Part shown: in pieces, positions 11,462-22,699 of the stretch | Numbering within the stretch: the stretch's first letter is position 1 | Layout: each line of letters begins with the position of its first letter | NCBI RefSeq assembly: GCF_040958095.1 | Contig: NC_091152.1 | Location: forward strand, 16,839,041-16,903,040 | Length of the DNA stretch: 64,000 bases | Direction of reading: 5' to 3' | DNA from: Procambarus clarkii | Lineage: Eukaryota > Arthropoda > Malacostraca > Decapoda > Cambaridae | Notes under the pieces: model-generated | What the model was told of the DNA's origin: nothing | Database searches by the model: none | Seen by the model: the letters and a program-made list of their open reading frames with translations, nothing else | Program-made: the position numbers and the translations under genes

Positions 11462-12244
11462 ATATACTGTACTGCTCATTGGAAGAGAAAGTGTTGAAAT
11501 GCAGAAATAATTATTGCTTATGTAATATATCATAATTGTGTAATGTCACAATTAACTGTATCTGTAATTTCTCAAATAACCTTTTGAATGTAACTGTGAA
11601 TCAGTTGAACTCATAACACTCTAAGAAGACGTTGTGTCATTTTCTCCATTATTGGCAAATGTCAGTAGTCATGATGCTCAGTGATCAACTAAAATATATT
11701 CAAAATTCTTTGTTGCAATCTAAGGCTTTCACGTTGTTCCAATAATTCCCGTTAATTCCCAAAATTCACACATTTTTTAAATACATGTGTACTTAAGTAT
11801 TCCTTATGTTCTTATAGTCGAAGAGTAATGGACACCGATTAGTCCTCAGTATTTCGTCTGATACTCGACTTCAAATTACATTTGCCTCAAATCTTTCCTA
11901 CTTAAAATAATACCAGAATGAAGCAAAATTCAGCATATGTAAATTTGAGTTACAGTATTTATGAAATGTGATGATTACAACATGACAAACTAGAGAAGCA
12001 GTAAAGTTATACGAGAGTAAGACTGGAAGACAGCCTAATGTGGTAGTGGAACTTAAGATTACTGTACTTGGGTTATAACTCTTGATGGAGCACGCTGATC
12101 TTGTTGGACCCGCTAGAATCCTGCTTTGTTTTGAACAATTTAATTAGAAACGAGGCATGCCGACAAGACAAGGCAGTTATACGGAGAAGCGCCATGACAG
12201 TATGGCCGCGACACTGCAGTACTTACCTGAATTTATCTGAGGGG
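11456..12244. other. No gene recognised
   Basis: AT-rich sequence with short frames only. I see no splice-consistent exon, tRNA-like box or named repeat. Confidence 0.4.
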
Positions 12245-14885
12245 TCACTGACACTAGTGGCCTCATCATGGACAGGAAACTGGCAGTTTGTCGAAGGTTC
12301 CCCCCATTTAACTTGATAATCTTTTCCAGTTGAATTTTGAAATTCAACAGTCTTGGCGTTTATGGCTTCAGTGGGTAGGCAGTTCCATGGGTTTATATCC
12401 CTGTGGGTGAAAAAGCATCTCCTGTTCTCAGTCCTACATGTGGCTTGTTGAGCTTGAAACCGTTGCTCCTTGTTTGTGTTACATCTGACCTTTTAAAGAA
12501 ATTGTCTAGATCCTCCAACTTGTTCAGTATTTTTAAAAGTTTCATTGAGATCTGTCCTGTCATGCTTGCTTTGTAGAGTCGTTAGCCCTGTGGCCCTCAA
12601 CCGCTCCTGATACGAGAGATGATTTAACTCTGGAATGACTTTAGTTGCTCGGTGTTGCACTTTCTCCAGAGCAGCTATGTCCTTCTGAAGATGAGGTCTC
12701 CATTCTTGGGTACATTAATCCAAATGGGAGCGCACCAGAAATTTATGCAGTTGAATCACTACCTACTTTTCCTTAAAGTCAAAGGTACGCTTGATTATTC
12801 AAAGGGTTTGGTTAGCTTTACTGACTGCTGCTTCTACCTGTTGTGCATCTACCTGTTGTGCTTCTACCTGTTGTGGATTTTTACCCCAAGGTTCTTTCTT
12901 CATCAATCTGCTGTAATGTAATGGCACTGATTTGGTAGTTGTGGCGTGGGTTGCAATGCCCTACATGCAAGGTCTTGCATTTGTCGATATTAAAAAAAAA
13001 CATTTACCAGTCTTCTGACCATTTGCGGAGTATATGTAGATTTCTTTGTAAGGCTTCAAATATCATTATCATTTCCCATTTTACCATAAATCTGTGTCAT
13101 CTGCAAGTTTAATGATGTATTTTATAATATTCTCATCTATTCTCACATTGATGTATGTGACAAAAAAAAAATAGGCCCCAAAATGGTACCTGTGGTACCC
13201 TACTTACCTTTTTTTTTATATTAACATATTTAGGTACATCTGCATTTGTGCAGCTGCCTTAGACTGTATGAAAGGACAGTGTGTCAAAAAGCTAGCTACG
13301 TGATGCTAAAAAATCCCCATCACACAGGATGGTTAGTCATACGGAGGCATGTGATAAGTAGTCTGCACTGGCAGACTCCGGGTGCATTATGAGGATATCA
13401 ACACAAGAGTGAATAAGGTAGCAGGGATACTGAAAGTCCCCATCTCGCAGGATCATTCATACGGGGCCATATGTTTAGTAGCATGCACTGGCAAACTTTG
13501 GGTGCACTAAGAGGATATCTTCAAGAACACGAGATTGAATAAAGTAATCGCAAAGCTCCAGGTACCTCATGCCAACGGGTCTGAATGGTCTAATACCTGG
13601 GCATTCGGTGATGTAGTGCGGGAGATCATGCCGCAGTTCCTGCTCACAGAGTTTGCACCTGGAGTGCTCAGGATTGGGAGATCCGTCACTTGTAGCCACC
13701 TGCCACAGGTAACGGTAACCCAACCTGATCCTGGCAACCACCGTGTCGCACAGTCTGGTGGACGTTAAGGCACCCTTCTTACCACATTTCTCCATTCAGA
13801 TTCGTTTCCATTTTGCATGACCCTTAGTTTTCTTTGTTTCAACCATTGTTTTAGCAGTTCTAGTATTTTACCCTTTATTTCATTGACCTGTACTTTCCTT
13901 GCCAGTCTTATATGTGATACATTATCAAAGGCTTTAGCAAAATCCATGTATACTATATCCACTGGAAGGTTTTTGAGTAGCTGGTTACCGTTTTCAAAAA
14001 TGTGAGCAGGTTTGTTAGGCAGGATCTATTTTTTAACAAATCTACGTTGTGTTGATTGTACAAGATTGTTCCCTGAAAAATGATGAATGATTCCCTCCCT
14101 GAGGATTCTCGCCATGAACCTTCAGATGTCATGTCAAGCTGGTCGGCCGGTAATTTTATGACGAGCTCTTTTTGCCTTTTTTGAAAATGTGAGGTGAAAT
14201 TTGCGTATTTCCAACCTAGGGGTACTGCCCCTTGGCCCAGAGATTTTGTGAAAAGTAATTTCAGTGGAAGGCATAGTTCTTCTGCCAGTTCCTTTAAGAC
14301 TTTGGATTGAACTCCATCCACACCTATTAACGAGTATCTAGGAGATCTAGAATGCTGTTACCACGCGTGTGATCTACCACATGCTGTATGAGAAAAAACT
14401 AAATTCTGTACAAGGTCTAGAAATTGTTCTCCTGCTTGTGATGATAGATTTACCCAATCTATGGTCTCATGGTTAAAGTTCCCCATTCCAATTGCAACTT
14501 CCTCTGCCGCTGCTGTGTCAGCCCTGTTGCACACTCCCACAGTCATTTTGCTACCATCTCGAGTTAGTATGTTGCACCATACAGCCTCTGAGGGTCCCGT
14601 GGTGTTCAGTTTCTCATTGTTGGTAGCATCCAAGTCCTCTTTCACATACAGCATCACCCGCCTGCTCTTGTTGCTCTGTCCTTTCTGAATGATGGATGGT
14701 ATCCTGGGAGATGGAATTTCCCCTCTGTTATGTCCTCTCGTCCCCATGTTTCACCGATGCCAATGATGTCCGGATATCCAGTTTCTGCATAAACGCACAA
14801 TGAGTCACATTTATTTATTAAGCTTCTGGCATTTGTGTAGAAACAATTTAAACTCTTGACGTTCCTGGGGGCTGAGATTTTGCTT
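12245..14885 (-). mobile_element. Old LINE with EN and RT remnants, interrupted
   Basis: Read on the minus strand from 14885: TNARSLINKCDSLCVYAET then DIIGIGETWGREDIT (endonuclease start), RRVMLYVKEDLDAT, and GNFNHETIDWVNLSSQAGEQ. Next come PDGVQ-type MDGVQSKVLKELAEE and LLFTKSLGQG (RT start) and DIVYMDFAKAFDNVSH at about 13950. The RT text breaks at RRVP (about 13790), where an RNase H LINE fragment is inserted, and resumes at about 13200 with a degraded ILGPIF-like block and KLADDTDLW (the ADD catalytic box). The C-terminal tail reaches about 12245. Many stops: inactive. Confidence 0.8.
13205..13790 (-). mobile_element. RNase H-type LINE 3' fragment nested in the older LINE
   Basis: A minus-strand frame at 13795-13475 reads TRLCDTVVARIRLGYRYLW, then CKLCEQELRHDLPHYITECP. 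This is the Cys/His C-terminal end of LINEs that carry an RNase H domain, and it resembles 58184-58435. The 3' part (13205-13475) contains an internal direct duplication of about 115 bp with tcatacggaggcatgtg-like words. It separates the two halves of the host LINE RT. Confidence 0.75.
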
Positions 14886-15630
14886 CTGTATTTAGCACAT
14901 TACTTTTCTGTACATTGTCGCTCTGGTTCTGTACCTATTTGTCGTCCGAGATATATACAGTAGAGTTAGTTATGCCTGACTGGGTGAAGGACTATGACCT
15001 CTCCTCCATCTACTATCACCTGCCTTCTCCTGATCTTTTGCTTTTAAATCTTTGTCTTGGTCTGTGTTTCTTATTACATATTGTGAAGACGGTCACAAGA
15101 GGCAGGAGAGGCTCCCACAGTGCCTGTTGTTGCAGGATGCCTTCCATGGGTAACCCAAAGCCACTGATCGTGCGCTAGAAAGAAATGAAAGCAGTTGTTC
15201 AGTACGCCATGGTCCTAACCTTTGAACAGTAATTCAACTCTCATGAGAGAAAAGTTCATCAATTGTATTATATTTATCTGTACATAGTGTCCAATAGCAG
15301 TTATGCAAAAATATAAATAATAGAATCCTATTTTCATAAGATATGTTGCAATATTAACAAGTGATGTGAATTTTTTTTTGTCGTGTAATTTTCCGCAGAG
15401 CATTGGCTAGCCTGGAGGCAATATCTGGCATATACATTTAACAGGGCTAATATTTTATCAGTAAAAGAAGTCCTGATCAGTCAACTGTGACTGATACACT
15501 TCTAAGGAATCAGCCATTATTATACAACCCATAAAATACTGTACTATGAATTTCAGTCTGATGCAAAATAAGCTAATGCAAATAGTTACATTTACCCGTC
15601 ACTTAATACCCTATTCATCCAACTAGCTGA
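14886..15630. other. No gene recognised
   Basis: An 87-codon open frame at 14915-15178 has no motif that I recognise. The rest is AT-rich unique-looking sequence. Confidence 0.35.
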
Positions 15631-15634
15631 CTTG

Positions 15635-15995
15635 ATGTTTGTTATTGTGGGTCCACTTGATAAATGTCATCGTGGGGTCTACATGAAACATGTTATCGCG
15701 TGTTTATATAACACGATATAATGTTATATAACATAACGTTATATCGTATATTTATATAACAAGACCTACGCGTTACCGTAGGTTTACGCGATGTGTGTTA
15801 TTTGTGGGGTCTATTTGATACATGTTATCATGAATCTATGTGACACCTTTTATAGTGCGTGGACATTATACATGTTATCGTGGGGTATACATGATGCATA
15901 TTATCGTGAGTCTGCTTGATATATGTTCTTGGAGGGTCTACATGACACACATTATCATGGGCTTACATGATACTTGTTATCGTGGGTCTACTCGC
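15635..15995. repeat. Degenerate ~35-bp tandem repeat
   Basis: Words such as gggtctacatgatacatgtt and tatcgtgggg recur about ten times with heavy divergence. The array has no conserved coding frame. Confidence 0.7.
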
Positions 15996-16715
15996 AGCCT
16001 TGTAAAATTTGCCATTTTAACGAGTCGTGTTTTGAAATATAAATGTTTGTGTTTACAGATCTTTATAAGAATTCATTTAGAGTTAAAAATCTGATTTCTA
16101 TTCATCAAAACTGTACAAATGAAAATAATCATTACATTGATGATCGTGTACAATAGTCAGTGTTGCTAACATAACTCAAATTAGACGACAGAGGAATAGA
16201 CTGCGAAACATCTGTATCTAACTCAAGATAACCTCAAGAAGATAACTTGGTTCAGCACAGCATTATAAGACATTAAATTAAGTCCACATGAAAGATTTAT
16301 ATAAGGCTATATGATACATGGGCTATGTATACTGTGTCATTTGCTTTGAGGTATGCAGGAGTGAGAGGGCTAGCCACAGAGGTGAAAGCGGACACACGTG
16401 TCATGATCACATGTGTCCGCAGGGCTCTATATGTGTCAAATATGATTATTTCTTAAACTAAAATTACACTTAATAATAATGTTTTAAGTAAATGGTAATA
16501 GTAGCTTTTACATCAACCATATTTATCATTATTTAATTCCACTCTCCACTAAATTGTGTGTCTTTACTGTTAATTAAAAAGAGTTATAAAGTTGTATTAA
16601 AAATGCTTTGCATTAAACCTGGTTTTCTTTAACTCTGTTTCGGTATTTGTATATAAACAATAAAATTTATTACATCACAGTTTATGTATAAATATCCCGT
16701 CAGTCTTATTTCCCT
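15996..16715. other. No gene recognised
   Basis: AT-rich sequence upstream of the intact LINE. It ends in a short (gaac)n run at about 16720-16735 that may mark the LINE insertion site. Confidence 0.4.
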
Positions 16716-17007
16716 TTCGAACGAACGAACGAACGTCAACAACACCTGTCGGCCCTGCCCTCCCTCCTCTTTTATCAGCTGATCCTTGAGCTCTCGGCTA
16801 CCAACAAATGATGTAGCATCACCCGAAGGCAGCTAAGTACACAGTGACCTAAATGTGATTGAAAAAACCAACAAGACCAACCCGTAATTCTCTCATTTCG
16901 ACCTCATTAGTGTTGCTCCCTGGAGCTAAGAAGCTGTACCCGACGTTCACTGCTGCCTATCAACGAGTCTTCCCTATTTGTTCCTGCCTACATTTATTCC
17001 TGCTATC

Positions 17008-18060
17008 ATGCAAAGTAAGGCCGGTAAGACCCTTAAGAAAGATAGCACACCTAACAAGAATAACCCTACTAGCCAGGCTAACAACATGATTAGTTCAGCT
17101 ATCTCCCCCTCGGTGGCCGCCGTGGGGGGTACCGACTCTCCCCCCGTCAACAATAACAAACAATCTCAGCTGGGCGCAGCGCCGTCTCTGACACGGGCCA
17201 TGCAACAATTAGGTAGCCATATGGATCAACTTAAACGAGCTACTGCCCCTTGTTCTGACTTCAAGCGCTTTGCTGATAACCCTTGGCTCAAGTTATTAAC
17301 TCAAGTACATGAAGATCAAATGACAGTAATCAAAGAGCAGTCGGCCTTAATAATGAACCTGCAAGGCTCATTATTATCTTTGCAGAATGAAGTTGTAGAC
17401 TTACACAAGAACAATCAAGATCTATCTACCACAGTCATCAACCTCGAACAAGAATTAAGCATTCTCAAGAACACAGTTAAAAACTTTAATCCAGATGCAA
17501 CCACTAAAAAACAGGAAGAAATATTGCAACAGTTTGAGAACCATCTGAACAACCTACAACAACAACACACTGTTACCCAAGACGAGACAGACCAACATAA
17601 ACTACTTGAATCGGTAATTATCTCTTCACGTGATTTTCCCCAAGAAACTGATGGTGAAGACTGTGCTGCCATCGTGATCAAAGTATTGCAGGATAAGTTA
17701 AATTATTCGATCCAAAAAAATGACATCAAAGCAGCTTATAGAGTGGGTACCAAATCATCTGGTACTAATAATAGGCGTATTCGTTTAAAATTAGATAGCT
17801 GCTCCCGCAAGACTGATCTTATCTCATCTGCAGTTGCTAGTAAATCCTCTGTTTATGTGAATGAATGTCTGACCAGGTGCAGGCAAAATCTCTTTTTTAA
17901 ACTGCGTGGCTTCTGCAAAAATTCCCCTACAATTAAACACTGTTTTGTGCGAGATGGTAAAATTATAGCTAGGAGGACTGACACTGGAAAAACCTATTCA
18001 ATAACCACAGAAGCTCACCTTAATTCTTTCCTCAGTGACTGTGGGATAGCTGCTGTATAG
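17008..18060 (+). CDS. LINE ORF1 protein (coiled coil plus nucleic-acid-binding-type domain)
   Basis: A 350-residue protein from the first ATG (MQSKAGKTL). An in-frame TTG lies 30 bases upstream, but I prefer the ATG. Residues 1-70 are Ser/Thr/Asn/Pro-rich and probably disordered. About 102-200 is a heptad-like coiled coil (IMNLQGSLLSLQNEVVDL, then INLEQELSILKN), expected to trimerise. About 204-350 resembles the ORF1 C-terminal domain of CR1/L2-type and related LINEs, with AAYRVGTKS, SVYVNECLTRCRQNLF and HCFVRDGKIIARR. There is no CCHC zinc knuckle. In related elements, ORF1p binds LINE RNA and acts as a chaperone in the RNP. ORF1 and ORF2 are separated by about 570 bases of T-rich sequence. 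Confidence 0.85.
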   Translation: MQSKAGKTLKKDSTPNKNNPTSQANNMISSAISPSVAAVGGTDSPPVNNNKQSQLGAAPSLTRAMQQLGSHMDQLKRATAPCSDFKRFADNPWLKLLTQVHEDQMTVIKEQSALIMNLQGSLLSLQNEVVDLHKNNQDLSTTVINLEQELSILKNTVKNFNPDATTKKQEEILQQFENHLNNLQQQHTVTQDETDQHKLLESVIISSRDFPQETDGEDCAAIVIKVLQDKLNYSIQKNDIKAAYRVGTKSSGTNNRRIRLKLDSCSRKTDLISSAVASKSSVYVNECLTRCRQNLFFKLRGFCKNSPTIKHCFVRDGKIIARRTDTGKTYSITTEAHLNSFLSDCGIAAV

Positions 18061-18630
18061 CCTGAATTCAGATTATAATCTCATATAACTACCTTTGTGT
18101 ACTCTAGCTCTGCCTTTCCCTTCAAAAGGTTTTAACTTTAGTTTAAAAAAAAAATAAATAAATAAAAAGAATAATATTGTCATCTTTATTACTGTCTTTT
18201 TTTTTTTTTTTTTTTTCTTTTTACTCCCATGTTCCATAGTACACTGGCTTTGCCTGTGTCCTCTAGTATTAACTTCATTATCCAATGTTCCTGAGTGTAT
18301 CTCTATTTAAACTACCTCAGTTTGTTTTAGTGTAACTTTAGTATTCAATTATAGTGTACTTATATTAGTATAGTAAGCAAGCTTATTATCTTATAGATTT
18401 CATAATTGTTTTTTTTTTTTGTTGTTTACTTTTTTGGTCATCTATTGTTATTAATTATTCTAGTTAATTTTTTACATTCCTAGTTCCCATTAAGTTTTTT
18501 TTTTTTTTCTCTTTTTACTTAAAATTACCATTAAGTTTATTTTACTTTAGAATTTTTAATCTACTTTTTTCTTTGTTTTCTATTTTGTAATTTGCCATTC
18601 TTACCTTGTTTTCCTGCAATCAGCCTTTTT

Positions 18631-21573
18631 ATGCAGACAAGTATAGACCCAGAACTAAACCTCTTATCCACTATCTATGACAATCATCACTTCAATGATC
18701 AAAATTGCAGATATTTTACAGCACATGATGTAAACAATGTATTAACAGATAATCTCAATATCTCTGTAATCAACTTGAACGTTAGATCCCTAGGTAAACA
18801 CTTCGATGATGTTAGTGCCTTGATTGAAACTATTGACAACAAATTCTCTTTTATTATACTTACTGAAACGTGGTTGAAAGAGGATAATACTCAACTCTTT
18901 AACATGCCTAACTACTCGGCAATTCACAACTGTCGTCAAATGCAGAGAGGTGGTGGTACTGCTCTTTACTACCACCAAGAACTAACATGCTTAAAAATAA
19001 TTAGAACTAGAGACTGCTGTGGGGAGTATATCTTCGCCAGTTTCAGAGTCAAGGGTGCCGAGTCTGTCCTGTCTGTGGGTGCAGTCTATAGAATTCCTAA
19101 CACTGATGTGTCTGAATTCAACTCAAACCTTAGAAATCTAATACTAGATAACAGATTGAACAAAAACCATCTAATTATCGCAGGGGACTTTAATATTGAC
19201 CTCTGCGAGCCTGAACACCCTACTGCTGTTAGCTTCCTCAACTGTATGAATTCCTGCTTCCTCATACCCTTAATCACTAGACCAACTAGAATCACTGATA
19301 GTACTGCTACGACTCTAGATCACATCTGGACCAACTTAACCTCTCCGCTTACTTCAGGTATAATCACCGATAGCACTACAGACCATTACCCCACATTTCT
19401 CTTAACTAACATTAGCAAACCACCTCTAGAGACAAGGGAGTTAAGCTTTAGGCTGCACAATGAAACTGCTATAAACAATTTTATAACTGCTGCTGATAAT
19501 GTCAACTGGGAGTCCGAGTTAGGTAACATAGGGGACATCAACCTAGCAGTGAAATCTTTTCTACAAACAACTCTTAGCCTTTATAACACCCACTGTCCTA
19601 TGCTTACAAAACAAGTCACAAGCAAAAGACTTAACAATCCTTGGCTTACAAAGGGAATACTTAAATCCATTAACAAAAAACACGACCTTGAGAAGAAGTA
19701 TAGGCTAGGAACAGTCTCCAAAGAATTCTCAAAGAATTACTCGTTATTGCTATCTAAAATAATTAGACGAGCCAAAACTAAATACTATGAAGATAAATTT
19801 ACCCAAATAAAGAGCAACATTAAAAAAACTTGGAGCACAATTTCACAAATATTGGGATCAAAGAAGATTTTAAATAACAAACCAACACTCCTTTCCAATA
19901 ACGTTGGTCAGCTTTCAGCCTCTGATTCTGCTATTGAGTTCAATAGGTTCTTCTCTTCCATTGGGTCATCCCTTGCAAATGATATTCCATCTTCCTGTAC
20001 TGATGTTAAGGACTATCTTACAGGTAACTATCCACAGTCTCTGTACCTAAAGCCTACTAGTTCCACTGATGTCAATGAAATAATCCTTTCCCTTAAAACC
20101 AAGTCTAGTGCCCTCGAGGAGATACCAACTTTAATTTACAAAAAAGCCTCCAGATCTCTAGCCCCTGCTATTGCATTGCTCTTCAACAAGTCACTTGAAC
20201 TCCAAACCTTTCCTGACATTCTAAAAAAAGCAAGGGTAACCCCTGTCTACAAATGTGGTGATCTCACTGATGTTAACAACTACAGACCTATATCAATCCT
20301 GCCTAACTTGTCAAAAATATTCGAAAAGCTAATCTACAAGCAGCTTTACTCTTTTCTAGCCAAACACAATATACTTAGCTCTTGTCAATATGGCTTCAGA
20401 CCCAAAAAAAGCACTAACGATGCACTTATTAGTATGATTAACTTAATTCACGCAGCTCTTGATAAAAAGGAGTTTCCTGTTGGGTTATTTGTGGACCTGC
20501 GTAAGGCTTTTGACACTGTCAACCATCAAAACCTTCTTCTTAAATTACATCATTATGGAGTCAGAGGACACTCCCTGCATTACCTCAAATCTTATCTTAC
20601 TGACAGGCTCCAGTATGTTTCTGTGAATAATACAATTTCTCCCACCCTACCCATCAACATTGGTGTTCCTCAGGGCAGCATACTTGGCCCTCTCCTCTTT
20701 CTCATCTACATTAATGACCTTCCAAATGCCTCCCAACACCTCAAACCAATTCTATTTGCTGACGACACAACCTTCATTTACTCCAGTCCTGACCCCCTTG
20801 CTCTAAATGCCACAGTAAATACTGAGCTAGAGAAAGTCCATCTTTGGCTAACTGCCAACAAACTCACCCTTAACATTGACAAAACGTTTTATATTCTGTT
20901 TGGCAATAAATCCTCTAATCAGATAAATCTCAAAATAAACAATACCCAAATTTGTAACAAATTAGATGGCAAATTCCTTGGCGTTCTCATCGACCACAAG
21001 CTGAATTTCCAGGGTCACATTCTAAATATATCAAAAAAAGTTTCAAAAACTGTTGGCATTCTTTCTAAGATCAGATATTATGTACCCCGCCCTGCCCTGG
21101 TTACTCTCTATTACTCCCTCATCTATCCATACCTCAACTATGGTATTTGTGCTTGGGGTTCTACTACCCAAAATCATTTACGTCCTCTCATTACCCAACA
21201 CAAAGCTGCTATTAGGACAATATCCAACTCTGGCCCCAGACAGCACTCGGTACCCTTACTCAAATCTCTGAATATGTTAGATATTAAGTCACTGCACATT
21301 CTCTCTTGTGTATTATACATATATAAAACGCTGAACTGTAATGCCAATCCTGACCTCAAAAGCTTCATTGAAGGTTGTAACAGAACCCATGAGCACCACA
21401 CCAGGAATAAATACAGTTTTGATATTCCTAGAGTACGACTTAATCAAACTAGAAATGCTCTACAAATCAAGGGACCCAGAATGTGGAATGACCTTCCCAA
21501 CCATGTTAAAGACTGTACCTCTCTCAACCAGTTTAAGATAAAAACTATACACTACCTAATAAATTCCCTGTAA
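18631..21573 (+). CDS. LINE ORF2 protein: AP-type endonuclease and reverse transcriptase
   Basis: 980 residues from the first ATG; an in-frame TTG lies 39 bases upstream. The endonuclease spans about 45-265 with LNVRSLGK (catalytic Asn), ILTETWL (Glu), GAVYRIPNTD, IAGDFNIDL (Asp/Asn), SATTLDHIW and STTDHYPTF (catalytic Asp-His). RT motifs follow: YRPISILPNLSKIFEKL, QYGFRPKKSTNDAL, GLFVDLRKAFDTVNHQ, GVPQGSILGPLLFLIYIND and the LFADDTTF box with aspartates 711 and 712. The C-terminal tail includes YLNYGICAWGST and NALQIKGPRMWNDLP. All expected catalytic residues are present and no frame break is seen, so the protein may be functional. There is no RNase H domain. It nicks DNA and copies LINE RNA by target-primed reverse transcription. 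Confidence 0.93.
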   Translation: MQTSIDPELNLLSTIYDNHHFNDQNCRYFTAHDVNNVLTDNLNISVINLNVRSLGKHFDDVSALIETIDNKFSFIILTETWLKEDNTQLFNMPNYSAIHNCRQMQRGGGTALYYHQELTCLKIIRTRDCCGEYIFASFRVKGAESVLSVGAVYRIPNTDVSEFNSNLRNLILDNRLNKNHLIIAGDFNIDLCEPEHPTAVSFLNCMNSCFLIPLITRPTRITDSTATTLDHIWTNLTSPLTSGIITDSTTDHYPTFLLTNISKPPLETRELSFRLHNETAINNFITAADNVNWESELGNIGDINLAVKSFLQTTLSLYNTHCPMLTKQVTSKRLNNPWLTKGILKSINKKHDLEKKYRLGTVSKEFSKNYSLLLSKIIRRAKTKYYEDKFTQIKSNIKKTWSTISQILGSKKILNNKPTLLSNNVGQLSASDSAIEFNRFFSSIGSSLANDIPSSCTDVKDYLTGNYPQSLYLKPTSSTDVNEIILSLKTKSSALEEIPTLIYKKASRSLAPAIALLFNKSLELQTFPDILKKARVTPVYKCGDLTDVNNYRPISILPNLSKIFEKLIYKQLYSFLAKHNILSSCQYGFRPKKSTNDALISMINLIHAALDKKEFPVGLFVDLRKAFDTVNHQNLLLKLHHYGVRGHSLHYLKSYLTDRLQYVSVNNTISPTLPINIGVPQGSILGPLLFLIYINDLPNASQHLKPILFADDTTFIYSSPDPLALNATVNTELEKVHLWLTANKLTLNIDKTFYILFGNKSSNQINLKINNTQICNKLDGKFLGVLIDHKLNFQGHILNISKKVSKTVGILSKIRYYVPRPALVTLYYSLIYPYLNYGICAWGSTTQNHLRPLITQHKAAIRTISNSGPRQHSVPLLKSLNMLDIKSLHILSCVLYIYKTLNCNANPDLKSFIEGCNRTHEHHTRNKYSFDIPRVRLNQTRNALQIKGPRMWNDLPNHVKDCTSLNQFKIKTIHYLINSL

Positions 21574-21935
21574 CCCACCTCACTCCTTTATTGTCAACCC
21601 ATGTCTGTTATTTTATTTTATTATTATTATTATTTTTTTAATCAACACTGTTTGTCAACCTATTGTATTTGTGCTGCTTTTTCAGTCATGTTCCCCCTTT
21701 TTTTATCTTTATTTGTATTTGTTTTCAACACTTTTTATTCTTTATGCTCAATTAGTATTAAGTTCTAGATATTAATGTTTTTCTTGCCCGAAACGCATTG
21801 CGTAATAGTGGCTTTAGGCATTGTATGTACTAGCTCTATCTATATATCAATCCATTAATGTAACATCACTTGTATGTATGTACCTTACCTGAATAAACAT
21901 ATTTATTTATTTATTTACTTATATTGTAGTAAACT

Positions 21936-22135
21936 ATTGAAACCTGTTAAATCAAATAATAGAAATATGAAGCTACACTGGTTGTTTCATATACCAAGAC
22001 ATGTATACTAGTTATCGGTGTATGTATACTATGTGTGAGTTTACTCTCTCTCTCGCCCTCCCAAAAGAGGGAGATAAATAAACATAATAATAATAATAAT
22101 AATAATTTTTCTTCGGGTAAAAGTACATTCATTTA
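21936..22135. other. Flank of the intact LINE, no gene
   Basis: Contains ctctctctctcgccctccc and a short (aataat)n. Nothing else recognised. Confidence 0.4.
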
Positions 22136-22437
22136 ATTAAGATGAGTTGCAAACAAAATGATTTCCATTCAAGTTTAAAATGGATGGAAGGAGCCAGATT
22201 GTTAAGAGAGGAAAGGCTGGAAAAGACTGAGGCCATAAGCAAAAATGTCATCAACATTGCGAAGCCAGAGAGAGGGATGAGCATCAGTAGTGGGCAGAAG
22301 AAGAGTTTCGAAGTATTCCGTGTAGAGATTGGCAAGAACAGGGGAGAGAGGGGAACCCACAGCGACACCGAAAGTTTGAGTGTAAAATTTACCGTTAAAA
22401 GAGAAAGAGTTTAAGCCAATACAGTAACAAGTATTAA
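22136..22437 (-). mobile_element. Penelope-like RT core fragment
   Basis: The minus frame within 22440-22202 reads FGVAVGSPLSPVLANLY, followed by LWLRNVDDIFAYG and, after a frame change, LNNLAPSIHFKLEW. In Penelope-like elements the corresponding blocks are G.AMGSPLSP.LA and W.RYVDDIF. Tyr to Asn in YVDD and the frameshift mark it as dead. The upstream part is replaced by a LINE tail. Confidence 0.75.
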
Positions 22438-22640
22438 GAGTAAATACAATACAATACAATACAATACAATACAATACAATTTTATTTAGGTAAGGTACAT
22501 ACATACAATAAATTTTTACAAGGATATTGGTTGACTTATAGGTAGAGCTAGTACATACAATGCCTAAAGCCACTATTACGCAAAGCGTTTCGGGCATGAT
22601 AAACTTAAATGACAAGCTTAATACTAATTGAGCATAATGA
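22438..22640 (-). mobile_element. Solo LINE 3' end (family 1), reverse, with (TTGTA)n tail
   Basis: Reverse order: (atacaatacaat)n, ttatttaggtaaggtacata, gtagagctagtacatacaat, ctattacgcaaagcgtttcg. It abuts the PLE fragment, so it probably inserted into that element. Confidence 0.75.
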
Positions 22641-22699
22641 GTAGAATGACGACTGAATAACTGTCCTCGTCGAGGCCACTCCTGTTAGTGGCCCTCAGG

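Larger units (their letters stand above)
16716..21935 (+). mobile_element. Apparently full-length CR1/L2-like non-LTR retrotransposon
   Basis: The element has a 5' UTR of roughly 290 bases, two uninterrupted ORFs (17008-18060 and 18631-21573), a 3' UTR with the tail cccgaaacgcattgcgtaat and ggctttaggcattgtatgta, and ends in aataaacat then (attt)n. The short-repeat 3' end instead of poly(A) suits the CR1/L2 group. It is the best preserved member of family 1 in the window; all other copies are 5'-truncated or broken. The exact 5' end is my estimate, based on where the ORF1-proximal sequence follows the (gaac)n run. Confidence 0.85.
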
